A stretch of DNA of 17,932 nt, from contig DATFRC010000220.1 of assembly GCA_035263725.1 (NCBI GenBank), positions 1 through 17,932 of the forward strand, read 5' to 3'. The position numbers were made by a program, and so were the translations under genes. The notes under the pieces were generated by a model. The model worked only from the letters and a program-made list of their open reading frames with translations. It did no database searches and was not told the DNA's origin. The DNA is from DASXRA01 sp035263725. Lineage in GTDB: Bacteria; Actinomycetota; Actinomycetes; Mycobacteriales; Jatrophihabitantaceae. Shown here in pieces: positions 1 through 8,902 of this stretch (its first letter is position 1; every line of letters starts with the position of its first letter).

Positions 1-402
1 GGCGGCCGACGCCGAGTCGAGGTTGACGATCAGCAGCACTTTCACGCCCTGGTTGATCATGTTCTGTGCGTCCGTGGTCATCTGGTCAGCAGAGTTGTTC
101 GCGTTCTGCATGATGCAGTTCAGGTTGACCTTCTGGCACTCGGCTTTGGCCGCGTCCGGGTCGGACGTGATCCACCGGTTCGACGACTGCGTATCGGGCC
201 AGATGATGCCCACCTTCGCGCCCTTGCCGTCGATCGCGCCGGCCGCCGCCGAGCTGGAGGTCGCTGGCGTGCTCGCGGGCGATGTGGCACCACCGGCTGG
301 CGTGCTGGTATTAGAACTGCTCTTCTTGCTCGAGGAGCAGGCGCTCAGCACCAGTGAGGCCGCGACCCCTGCGACGACCAGGCCGATTGCGCTCTTGCGC
401 AT
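1..402 (-). CDS. Sugar ABC transporter substrate-binding lipoprotein, xylose/ribose type (partial, N-terminus)
   Basis: The reading frame runs from ATG at 402 to the window edge (134 residues seen, C-terminus missing). It opens with MRKSAIGL, a hydrophobic stretch and the lipobox LSAC (lipidated Cys22). A Ser/Thr/Ala/Pro-rich linker follows to about residue 54. The mature domain then starts with AKVGIIWPDTQSS and continues with NRW (75-77), a QNANNSADQMTTDAQN segment and VLLIVNLDS. This pattern matches XylF/RbsB-type periplasmic binding proteins of the type 1 fold, closest in my memory to D-xylose-binding XylF. It would be anchored on the outer face of the membrane and pass a pentose or other sugar to an ABC permease that should lie leftward, outside the window. 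Cys89 and Cys96 might form a disulfide. The Shine-Dalgarno is weak (AAAGG, 11 nt upstream). The family is secure; the sugar is inferred. Confidence 0.85.
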   Translation of the reverse strand, partial: MRKSAIGLVVAGVAASLVLSACSSSKKSSSNTSTPAGGATSPASTPATSSSAAAGAIDGKGAKVGIIWPDTQSSNRWITSDPDAAKAECQKVNLNCIMQNANNSADQMTTDAQNMINQGVKVLLIVNLDSASAA

Positions 403-480
403 GGGCTGTACCGCCTTTCGCGGGACGTGGGACCGGGTGGATTCGCGTCCAGACCGGCCTAGGAATGTTGTGCGCGTCAA

Positions 481-525
481 CTTATATGTCCAGGCTATGC
501 CGTCAACCACTTCGCAACCGTTTCG
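481..525 (-). promoter_or_regulatory. Possible promoter/operator of the sugar-binding lipoprotein gene
   Basis: The 163-bp gap between the acnA stop (566) and the lipoprotein start (402) contains, reading on the minus strand, TTGACG (506-501) and TATAAG (486-481). Their spacer is only 14 bp, so the -10 is more believable than the pair. Just upstream, 513-525 reads CGCAACCGTTTCG, an imperfect palindrome (10 of 12 paired positions) of the CGxAAC-GTTxCG kind often seen for LacI-family sugar regulators. No regulator gene is visible here. I found no convincing terminator for acnA in this gap. Confidence 0.25.
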
Positions 526-565
526 TTACTCCCACGGCGCATCGCCGACGATCCTCACGAAGGGC

Positions 566-3328
<2,763 letters not shown>

Positions 3329-3349
3329 CGCAGGCTCCTTCGCAAGGTC

Positions 3350-3363
3350 TCTTGACGTCAAGA
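3350..3363. promoter_or_regulatory. 14-bp perfect palindrome between acnA and the sirtuin gene (candidate operator)
   Basis: TCTTGACGTCAAGA is self-complementary over all 14 bases and ends 21 nt before the acnA GTG. On the minus strand a -10-like TATCTT (3365-3360) overlaps its edge, which would place the acnA start site inside or next to the palindrome. A bound protein would then block acnA transcription. The CTTGA/TCAAG half-sites recall those of HspR HAIR elements, but the spacing is different (HAIR has a gap between arms), so I do not assign a regulator. Confidence 0.45.
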
Positions 3364-3376
3364 TATCACTGCGTGG

Positions 3377-3405
3377 TTGGACCCTTCCTGCCAGCCTTGC
3401 ACAAT
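3377..3405 (+). promoter_or_regulatory. Candidate promoter of the sirtuin gene (leaderless)
   Basis: TTGGAC (3377-3382) and CACAAT (3400-3405) are separated by 17 bp. CACAAT keeps the most conserved -10 positions (A at position 2, T at position 6), while the -35 matches only in TTG. The hexamer ends exactly 6 nt before GTG 3412, so transcription would start at about the first base of the start codon. Confidence 0.4.
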
Positions 3406-3411
3406 CGTGTG

Positions 3412-4167
3412 GTGACAGCGGGTGTGAGTTCGGCGATCGACCTGGTGGCGGCCAGGCAGCGGATCACCGTGCTCACCGGCGCGGGCGTCTCGACCGATTC
3501 CGGTATCCCCGACTTCCGTGGCCCGACCGGGCTGTGGACCCGCGACCCGGACGCGCAGCGTTACGTCGACTTCGACCGGTACCGATCGGACCCCGCACTC
3601 CGGCACGAGTCGTGGCGGCGCCGCGCCACCCATCCGGCCCTGGCCGCCGAACCCAACGCCGCGCACCGGGCCATCGCGGCGCTTGCCGAGCAGGGGCGGC
3701 TGCGCGCGCTGCTCACGCAGAACATCGACGGGCTGCACCAGCGCGCCGGCGTCCCGGACGTGCTGGAACTGCACGGTTCGATCCGCGAGACGGAGTGCAT
3801 CGGCTGCGGGGCGCGCGAGCCGATGCAGGAGGCACTGGCCCGGGTTCGCGCGGGCGAGCCCGACCCGGACTGCCCGCACTGTGGTGGCGTGCTCAAGTCG
3901 GGCACGGTGTTCTTCGGCCAGCCGCTCGACGCCACTGTGCTCGAGCGCGCCGTCGCGGCGACCCGCGACTGCGACCTGTTCCTCGCGGTGGGGACATCGC
4001 TTTCCGTCCAGCCGGTCGCGAGCCTCACCGGCCTGGCCGCGGCACACGGGATTCCCGTGGTGATCGTCAACGCCTCACCGACGCCGTATGACGACCTCGC
4101 CGCCGCCGTGGTCCGCGAGCCGATCGGCGAGGTGCTGCCCCGGCTGTTGACAGCCCCGGCACCCTGA
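3412..4167 (+). CDS. Sir2-family NAD+-dependent protein deacylase (sirtuin)
   Basis: This 251-aa soluble enzyme should remove acetyl or other acyl groups from protein lysines, consuming NAD+ and releasing nicotinamide and O-acyl-ADP-ribose. NAD-binding motifs are GAGVSTDSGIPDFRG (23-37), TQNID (102-106), GTS (194-196) and VIVNASPTP near the end. The catalytic His is in LHGS (His121). A structural zinc site is formed by Cys129, Cys132, Cys154 and Cys157. I do not see the Tyr/Arg pair that marks bacterial class III (desuccinylase) sirtuins, so a deacetylase-type or other acyl specificity is more likely. The frame is open from TTG 3352. GTG 3412 is chosen because a -10-like CACAAT lies 6 nt upstream and no Shine-Dalgarno is present; GTG 3409 and GTG 3424 are alternatives. 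Its position opposite aconitase hints at a link to acetyl-CoA/TCA status, which is inference. Confidence 0.92.
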   Translation: MTAGVSSAIDLVAARQRITVLTGAGVSTDSGIPDFRGPTGLWTRDPDAQRYVDFDRYRSDPALRHESWRRRATHPALAAEPNAAHRAIAALAEQGRLRALLTQNIDGLHQRAGVPDVLELHGSIRETECIGCGAREPMQEALARVRAGEPDPDCPHCGGVLKSGTVFFGQPLDATVLERAVAATRDCDLFLAVGTSLSVQPVASLTGLAAAHGIPVVIVNASPTPYDDLAAAVVREPIGEVLPRLLTAPAP

Positions 4168-4251
4168 ACGTGATGAATATGCCCCTATATGCCTGTCCAC
4201 TTCGTCGGCTTGTAGGGATTAGTTAACTCCTGGTACTTAAGTTTCTGCCGG

Positions 4252-4285
4252 GACTGCTGGCGCTGATGAGACTCAAGTGGCAGTC
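4252..4285 (+). other. Possible leader hairpin upstream of the NlpC/P60 gene
   Basis: The 160-bp gap 4168-4327 is locally A/T-richer than its surroundings (4190-4245 includes AGTTAACT and ACTTAAGT), so it probably holds the promoter of the hydrolase gene. I could not pick a convincing -35/-10 pair. GACTGC (4252-4257) can pair with GCAGTC (4280-4285) across a 22-nt loop, a modest hairpin in the expected leader. I looked for the ydaO-type c-di-AMP riboswitch that precedes some actinobacterial cell-wall hydrolase genes and did not recognise it; the gap also looks too short. Confidence 0.15.
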
Positions 4286-4327
4286 TGGGTCTGCTGTCCG
4301 GAGGCCGCTCACGAGGGAGCTCTAGCC

Positions 4328-5680
4328 GTGGATGCCAGCCGCCAGCCGAGTCCGCTTCGACGCATGGCTGCGCTGCTTGGCGTCCTCGCCGTGGCTGCGT
4401 CACTGCTGATGACCGCCCCCGGGCCGCTCGCGCAGGGCGATCCGCCACCCAATCCGAGCAATGGGCAGATCAACACTGCCAAGGCAAAGAAGGCCGCGCT
4501 TGCCGACCAGGTGGGCAAGCTCTCGGCCCAGCTAGCCGACCTGCAACAGCAGGTAGCGAACCTCCAGGCCAAGGCCGAGCTCGCGGAGCAAAAGCTCGCC
4601 GATGCGCTGCAGAAGCTGGCCGAGGCCAAGGCCGCGGCGAGTGCTGCGCGCGAGCGGTTGAGCGCAGCCCAGGCCGAAGTCGACAAAGCAACCCAGCAAT
4701 TCAGCGATTTCGTCCGGGCGAGCTACATGGGCAGCCCGATCAACGGCACGGCGGCGGGGCTGCTCACTGCTCCGGATCCCAATGCGCTACTCGTCCGCAA
4801 CGACTACCTGAGCTACTCGGCAGACCACCGGCTCGACATAGTCGGCAACCTCAGCAAGGCAAAGGTCACGCAATCGAACGCAGACGCGTCGGCTCGGGGC
4901 GCCGAGCAGCGCCAGACCGCGGCCACGGACGCGGCCGCGCAGGCGCGCCAGGAGGCGCAGGACGCGCTGAGCGCCGCGCGGGCGGCACAGCACCAGATGA
5001 GCGCCAAGCTGTCCGCGACGCAGTCCGCGCTCAACACCGCCCGCCTGCAGCTCGCGACACTGAACAACCAGCGCGCCCGGTACATCGCCTGGCAGCAGGA
5101 GCAGGCGCGCATCGCAGCGGCGCGAGCAGCGGCAGAGGCGCGCGCCCGCGCCGCGGCGGCTGCAGCTGCCGCGGCCGCGGCCGCCAGCGGCAGCTGGAGC
5201 TCCAATGCCGGGCCGGCCCCCGCACCGACCGGTGGCAGTTGGACGGCCGCGGCTGGGCAGACCGCGGTCGACCGCGCGATGCGCTACCTCGGCATCGCTT
5301 ATGCGTTCGCGGGTGGCGGGTACAGCGGGCCGAGCTACGGCGTCTGCGTGCCCGGTGATGCCTGGAACGACTGCCACGTCTACGGCTTCGACTGCTCGGG
5401 CTTGTCGATGTACGCCTGGGCGCCCTACCTGCAGATGGACCACTACGCGGCTACGCAGTACTCGCAGGCCGGCTCGCAACACCCCAGAATGTCCGACCTG
5501 CTTCCGGGCGACCTGGTGTTCTGGAGTTACGACGGAACCCAGGCCGGCATCCACCATGTCGCGATCTATGTCGGCGGCGGCAACGTCATCCAAGCCCCGC
5601 ACAGCGGCGACATCGTCCGGGTCACAGCGCTGGGCGACGTCGGTCCGGGCTTATTCGGGGCGACACGGCCGCTCACGTAG
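4328..5680 (+). CDS. Secreted coiled-coil NlpC/P60 peptidoglycan endopeptidase (RipA-like)
   Basis: This 450-aa exported cell-wall hydrolase is expected to cut stem peptides of peptidoglycan. The chosen GTG start has GAGGGAG 8 nt upstream; the open frame extends to 4277 without such support. A signal peptide is evident (Arg11-Arg12, then a hydrophobic run to about residue 35). Two Ala/Gln/Lys-rich coiled-coil stretches (about 45-125 and 180-270) flank a linker. A 13-residue alanine-dominated tract follows, then a Gly/Ser/Pro linker. The C-terminal NlpC/P60 domain (about 315-450) has catalytic Cys356 in GFDCSGL, His410 in HHVAIYVGGG and His425 in QAPHSGD as the likely third residue. The order aconitase, RipA-like, MoxR matches ripA (Rv1477) in mycobacteria, where the N-terminal coiled coil restrains the catalytic domain. 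Only one such gene is present here, without a ripB-like partner. An insert before the catalytic Cys carries Cys340 and Cys349. Confidence 0.93.
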   Translation: MDASRQPSPLRRMAALLGVLAVAASLLMTAPGPLAQGDPPPNPSNGQINTAKAKKAALADQVGKLSAQLADLQQQVANLQAKAELAEQKLADALQKLAEAKAAASAARERLSAAQAEVDKATQQFSDFVRASYMGSPINGTAAGLLTAPDPNALLVRNDYLSYSADHRLDIVGNLSKAKVTQSNADASARGAEQRQTAATDAAAQARQEAQDALSAARAAQHQMSAKLSATQSALNTARLQLATLNNQRARYIAWQQEQARIAAARAAAEARARAAAAAAAAAAAASGSWSSNAGPAPAPTGGSWTAAAGQTAVDRAMRYLGIAYAFAGGGYSGPSYGVCVPGDAWNDCHVYGFDCSGLSMYAWAPYLQMDHYAATQYSQAGSQHPRMSDLLPGDLVFWSYDGTQAGIHHVAIYVGGGNVIQAPHSGDIVRVTALGDVGPGLFGATRPLT

Positions 5681-5684
5681 CGCC

Positions 5685-5690
5685 TAGTGT
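5685..5690 (+). promoter_or_regulatory. -10 element of a leaderless moaA transcript
   Basis: TAGTGT fits the TAnnnT pattern and is followed by six G residues and then ATG 5697. This places the probable transcription start at or beside the start codon. The hexamer lies in the 16-bp gap after the hydrolase stop codon, so moaA can be transcribed independently of it. Confidence 0.45.
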
Positions 5691-5696
5691 GGGGGG

Positions 5697-6737
5697 ATGC
5701 CGTCGGTCACCGACATGCCGCGGGGCGAGCTGGTCGACTCGTTCGGCCGCGTCGCCACCGACCTGCGCATCTCACTGACCGACAAGTGCTCGCTGCGCTG
5801 CACCTACTGCATGCCGGCCGAGGGCTTGCCATGGCTGCGCAAGTCGGAGCTGCTGACCGACGACGAGATCGTGCGGCTCGCCGGGGCGTTCGTGTCCCTC
5901 GGCGTGACTAGCATCCGGCTCACCGGCGGCGAACCCCTGCTGCATCCCACCCTGCCTGCGGTGGTCGCCCGCCTGGCGGCGTTGCGACCGCGTCCCGAGT
6001 TGTCGCTGACGACGAACGGCATCGGGCTCGTCGGGGTGGCCCCGGAACTGGTACAGGCAGGGCTGAACCGCGTGAACGTCTCCATCGACACTCTTGACCG
6101 GGAGCGCTTCCGCGAGCTGGCCCGTCGCGATCGGCTGCCCGATGTACTGGCCGGCGTCGCCGCCGCCGCGGCCGCCGGCCTGCACCCGGTCAAGGTCAAC
6201 GCAGTGCTGATGCGCGGCAGCAACGCCGGCGAGGCGCCCGACCTGCTCGGCTGGGCACTGCGCCATGGCTACGAGATGCGCTTCATCGAGCACATGCCGC
6301 TCGATGCCCAGCACGCGTGGACGCGCGATGCGATGGTGACGGCGGATGAGATGCTGACGCTGCTCGACGACTACGTGCTACGGCCCATCGGCCATGGCGC
6401 CGACGGCTCGGCGCCGGCCGAGGAGTTCGAGGTGCTGGACGGCCCTAGCGCCGCCGAGTGGGCCGCTCGTCCCGGACGGCTCGGCGTGATCGCATCGGTG
6501 ACCCGGCCGTTCTGCCGGGACTGCGACCGGCTGCGGCTCACGGCCGACGGGCAGCTTCGCACGTGTTTGTTCGCACGCACCGAGACCGATCTGCGCGGCC
6601 CGCTGCGCGACGGCGCGGACGACGGCGAGCTGGGCCGGCTGATCCGGATCGCCGTGGCGGGCAAACAGGCCGGGCACGGCATCGATGCCGCCGACTTCGT
6701 TCAGCCGGACCGCCCGATGTCCGCAATCGGCGGTTAG
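5697..6737 (+). CDS. moaA: GTP 3',8-cyclase MoaA (molybdenum cofactor biosynthesis)
   Basis: This 346-aa radical SAM enzyme starts molybdopterin synthesis by turning GTP into 3',8-cyclo-7,8-dihydro-GTP, which MoaC then processes. The N-terminal [4Fe-4S] site is Cys31, Cys35 and Cys38 (CSLRCTYC). The SAM-binding GGEP is at 77-80. The second, GTP-side cluster has Cys273, Cys276 and Cys290 (PFCRDCDRLR ... LRTC). The protein ends in IGG, the C-terminal Gly-Gly tail needed in MoaA. Length is normal for the family. No other moa genes are in the window, so it stands alone. It ends 30 bp from the convergent MBL-fold gene. Start ATG 5697 is preceded by a -10-like TAGTGT rather than by a separated Shine-Dalgarno. 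Confidence 0.97.
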   Translation: MPSVTDMPRGELVDSFGRVATDLRISLTDKCSLRCTYCMPAEGLPWLRKSELLTDDEIVRLAGAFVSLGVTSIRLTGGEPLLHPTLPAVVARLAALRPRPELSLTTNGIGLVGVAPELVQAGLNRVNVSIDTLDRERFRELARRDRLPDVLAGVAAAAAAGLHPVKVNAVLMRGSNAGEAPDLLGWALRHGYEMRFIEHMPLDAQHAWTRDAMVTADEMLTLLDDYVLRPIGHGADGSAPAEEFEVLDGPSAAEWAARPGRLGVIASVTRPFCRDCDRLRLTADGQLRTCLFARTETDLRGPLRDGADDGELGRLIRIAVAGKQAGHGIDAADFVQPDRPMSAIGG

Positions 6738-6767
6738 CCCGTCCCGCCAGGCTCTTCGCGCGAGCGC

Positions 6768-7511
6768 TCAGAGCTCGATCACCAGGCCCGGACGGGCGAC
6801 GTCGATCGGTCCTGCGTAGTGCGCACTGGCGGCGCGCATCGCGTCATCCGGGGCGGTGCGGGGCCAGAGGTGAGTCAGCACCAGCCTTGCGGCGTCGGCT
6901 TCGGTGGCCTCACGAGCCGCGTCCCGGGCGCTGGACAGCATGCCGCCGGACTCGCCGGCGTCGTCGACATAGGTCGCCTCGGCGAGCAGCACGTCGGCGT
7001 TCCGAGCCAGCTCGACGACTCCGGCGTCGGGGCCGCAGTCACCGGTGTAGGTGAGCACACCCTCCGACGCCGCGATACGAAATCCTGCGTTCGGCACCGA
7101 GTGAGGCAGCAGCCGCACGACGATCGTGAACGGCCCGATGCGCAGCACGTCGCCGTCGGCGAAAGCGTGCACGTCGTAGCTGTGCCGGCGCTCGGCGAGC
7201 ATGCCGTGGTCGAGGGCCAGGACCGCATCCAACGCCCCGGGCAGGGCATATAGCGGCAGCGGCGGCGCGGGCTCGTCACGCAGGGCGCGGGCTCGTAGCA
7301 ACGGGTTCACGTCGGCGCAGTGGTCGGGGTGCTCGTGGCTGACGAGCACGGCGTCGACCTCGGCGGCGTCGAGGTGCTCATCCAGCCGCGGCAGCGTCGC
7401 GTACCCGGGGTCGACGAGCAATTGAAAGCCGTCCTGCTCGAGCAGGTAGCCACTGCACGCCTGCCTCGCTCCCGGCCACGCCCCGCATCCGCCGAGGGTC
7501 GTGAGTCGCAT
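6768..7511 (-). CDS. MBL-fold metallo-hydrolase (RNase Z / cyclic-nucleotide phosphodiesterase-like)
   Basis: This 247-aa cytoplasmic metallo-beta-lactamase-fold protein has the metal motif HEHPDH (His59, His61, Asp63, His64), His137 (LLPHS), Asp158 (TYTGDCG) and His214 (LTHLWP), the full binuclear zinc set. The N-terminus MRLTTLGGCGAWPG and the short length resemble the actinobacterial group that includes mycobacterial Rv1339, reported to act on cAMP. The block that in RNase Z-like members reads G-H-L-(S/T)-A is here G-M-L-S-S-A (Met191), so tRNA 3'-end processing is unlikely. The substrate is unknown. The frame is open upstream to 7805, but homologous sequence begins only at ATG 7511, which has TATCGT 6 nt before it. 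The 69-aa gene lies 25 bp upstream on the same strand. Confidence 0.88.
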   Translation of the reverse strand: MRLTTLGGCGAWPGARQACSGYLLEQDGFQLLVDPGYATLPRLDEHLDAAEVDAVLVSHEHPDHCADVNPLLRARALRDEPAPPLPLYALPGALDAVLALDHGMLAERRHSYDVHAFADGDVLRIGPFTIVVRLLPHSVPNAGFRIAASEGVLTYTGDCGPDAGVVELARNADVLLAEATYVDDAGESGGMLSSARDAAREATEADAARLVLTHLWPRTAPDDAMRAASAHYAGPIDVARPGLVIEL

Positions 7512-7517
7512 TCGCCG

Positions 7518-7523
7518 ACGATA
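7518..7523 (-). promoter_or_regulatory. -10 element for the MBL-fold gene (leaderless)
   Basis: On the minus strand TATCGT (TAnnnT pattern) is followed by exactly 6 nt and then ATG 7511. It lies inside the 25-bp gap after the 69-aa gene, so the hydrolase may have its own leaderless transcript in addition to read-through. Confidence 0.4.
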
Positions 7524-7536
7524 CGCACGGGCGGAG

Positions 7537-7746
7537 CTAGATTGCCTCGCGTTCGAGGAGGAAGCCGCGCCGCGCGAGGAAGTCAGCCAGCTGGTCGGCA
7601 TGCTCCGGGCACGCGAGCCAGTGCTTGACCCGGCCGGCGTCGTGCAGACGCGGGTTGCGCCAGCGCAGATCTTCGATCGCGCCACGCCGGCAGCCCTTCG
7701 CGGAGCAGCGCGGCGTCTCAGCACCACTGCCGTCGAGAGGGAGCAT
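7537..7746 (-). CDS. Small Cys/His (zinc-ribbon-like) actinobacterial protein, unknown function
   Basis: A 69-aa protein with a potential metal site: Cys14 and Cys19 (CSAKGC), then Cys46 and His49 (LACPEH). Between these are RWRNPRLHDAGRVKHWLAC and, after them, an ADFLARRGF end. The layout C-x4-C...W-x-NP-x-LH...W-x-A-C-x2-H...FL-x-x-RGFL matches a widespread actinobacterial small-protein family that, as I recall, is sometimes mislabelled acetone carboxylase in databases; it is far too short for that enzyme. Start ATG 7746 lies 7 nt after a -10-like TACCGT. The open frame extends upstream through the divergent moxR gene, but only this part looks conserved. It shares strand and probably transcript with the MBL-fold gene and is divergent from moxR. 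A function cannot be assigned. Confidence 0.75.
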   Translation of the reverse strand: MLPLDGSGAETPRCSAKGCRRGAIEDLRWRNPRLHDAGRVKHWLACPEHADQLADFLARRGFLLEREAI

Positions 7747-7753
7747 CTGCGGC

Positions 7754-7789
7754 ACGGTACATCTTCGTCCCGTACCGTAAACCGGTACG
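7754..7789. promoter_or_regulatory. Divergent promoter region with nested inverted repeats (small gene / moxR)
   Basis: ACGGTAC (7754-7760) and GTACCGT (7772-7778) form a perfect 7-bp inverted repeat around an 11-nt spacer. The arms place a TACCGT -10-like hexamer in both directions: minus 7759-7754, 7 nt before ATG 7746, and plus 7773-7778, 41 nt before moxR GTG 7820. A second perfect inverted repeat shares an arm: CGTACC (7771-7776) and GGTACG (7784-7789) with a 7-nt spacer. This could be a bidirectional promoter, an operator, or both. Confidence 0.45.
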
Positions 7790-7819
7790 CCTCGCGCCCG
7801 AGCACCCCCCGGAGTACCC

Positions 7820-8902
7820 GTGACCGAGCAGCCAGTCCGCACCCCTGCCGCAGACGCCACCGCCCTCGAGCGCGTGATGTTCGAGATCAAGCGGGTCATC
7901 GTCGGCCAGGAACGATTGGTCGAGCGGATGATGGTCGGCCTACTCGCGCGCGGGCACTGCCTGCTCGAGGGCGTGCCCGGCGTAGCCAAGACGCTCGCCG
8001 TCGAGACGCTGGCGCGCACCGTCAGCGGCACGTTCGCGCGGCTCCAGTTCACGCCGGACCTGGTGCCTTCCGACATCGTGGGCACCCGCATCTACCGTCC
8101 CGGCTCGGAGCGCTTCGACACCGAACTGGGGCCGATCTTCGCCAACTTCGTGCTTGCGGACGAGATCAACCGTGCGCCCGCGAAGGTGCAGTCGGCGCTC
8201 CTCGAGGTCATGGCCGAGCGCAATGTTTCCCTCGGCGGGCAGAAGTACCCGGTGCCGTTGCCGTTCCTCGTCCTCGCGACGCAGAACCCGATCGAGAGCG
8301 AAGGCGTCTACCCGTTGCCTGAGGCGCAGCGCGACCGCTTCCTCATGAAGATCAACGTCGATTACCCGTCCGCCGCCGAGGAACGCGAGATCGTCTACCG
8401 GATGGGCGTCGAGCCGCCGGTGGCCAACGCCGTTCTGACCACCGACGAATTGGCCCGCCTGCAGGCGAGCGCCAGCCGGGTGTTCGTCCATCACGCGATC
8501 GTTGACTACGTGGTTCGCCTCGTCGTGGCCACCCGAAACCCCGGTCAACACGGCATGAGCGACGTCGCGCAGTGGGTGTCCTACGGCGCCAGCCCGCGCG
8601 CCAGCCTCGGGCTGATCGCGGCTGGGCGGGCACTCGCGCTGTTGCGTGGTCGCGATTACGTGCTGCCGCAGGACGTCCTCGACGTCGCCACCGACGTGCT
8701 GCCGCACCGCATTGTCATGTCCTACGACGCCATTGCCGACGGCATCACCGCAACCAATGCGGTCCGCCGGGTGCTGCAGAGCGTGCCGCTGCCGCAGGTG
8801 GCGCCGCGGCAGCGTGCTGGCGGAGCGTCGCAGCAGCTGGGGTACGGGCAGACGACGTCGCAGCAGCGCGGTGGCAGCACCGGCTGGGAACGCAGCGCGT
8901 GA
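7820..8902 (+). CDS. moxR: MoxR-family AAA+ ATPase
   Basis: A 360-aa cytoplasmic AAA+ ATPase with Walker A GVPGVAKT (51-58), Walker B VLADE (Asp114-Glu115), sensor-1 ATQNP (Asn156) and the EAQRDRF arginine-finger segment (170-174). The family usually works with DUF58 and VWA proteins as a chaperone or maturation module; mycobacterial MoxR1 (Rv1479) occupies the same place in the same gene order. The helical lid domain runs to about residue 325, followed by a Gln/Gly/Ser-rich tail that is probably disordered. Start GTG 7820 has GGAG 5 nt upstream, and the family N-terminus (FEIKRVIVGQ) comes at residue 21. The last 4 nt overlap the DUF58 start (GTGA), implying translational coupling. Confidence 0.95.
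   Translation: MTEQPVRTPAADATALERVMFEIKRVIVGQERLVERMMVGLLARGHCLLEGVPGVAKTLAVETLARTVSGTFARLQFTPDLVPSDIVGTRIYRPGSERFDTELGPIFANFVLADEINRAPAKVQSALLEVMAERNVSLGGQKYPVPLPFLVLATQNPIESEGVYPLPEAQRDRFLMKINVDYPSAAEEREIVYRMGVEPPVANAVLTTDELARLQASASRVFVHHAIVDYVVRLVVATRNPGQHGMSDVAQWVSYGASPRASLGLIAAGRALALLRGRDYVLPQDVLDVATDVLPHRIVMSYDAIADGITATNAVRRVLQSVPLPQVAPRQRAGGASQQLGYGQTTSQQRGGSTGWERSA

Noticed and set aside
4168..4327. c-di-AMP (ydaO) riboswitch before the NlpC/P60 gene
   Set aside because: Such elements precede some actinobacterial hydrolase genes, but I recognise none of the conserved blocks and the gap is short.
5140..5190. GCC/GCG-rich repetitive tract as a DNA repeat or regulatory element
   Set aside because: It encodes the polyalanine linker of the secreted hydrolase; the codon repetition explains it.
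7512..7805. Upstream extension of the MBL-fold reading frame to 7805
   Set aside because: The extra residues are Arg/Ser-rich and not family-like, they overlap the 69-aa gene in another frame, and the conserved MRLTTLGG start has its own -10 element.
8572..8898. Upstream extension of the DUF58 frame into moxR
   Set aside because: It lies wholly within the MoxR coding sequence; the GTGA overlap at 8899 is the natural start.
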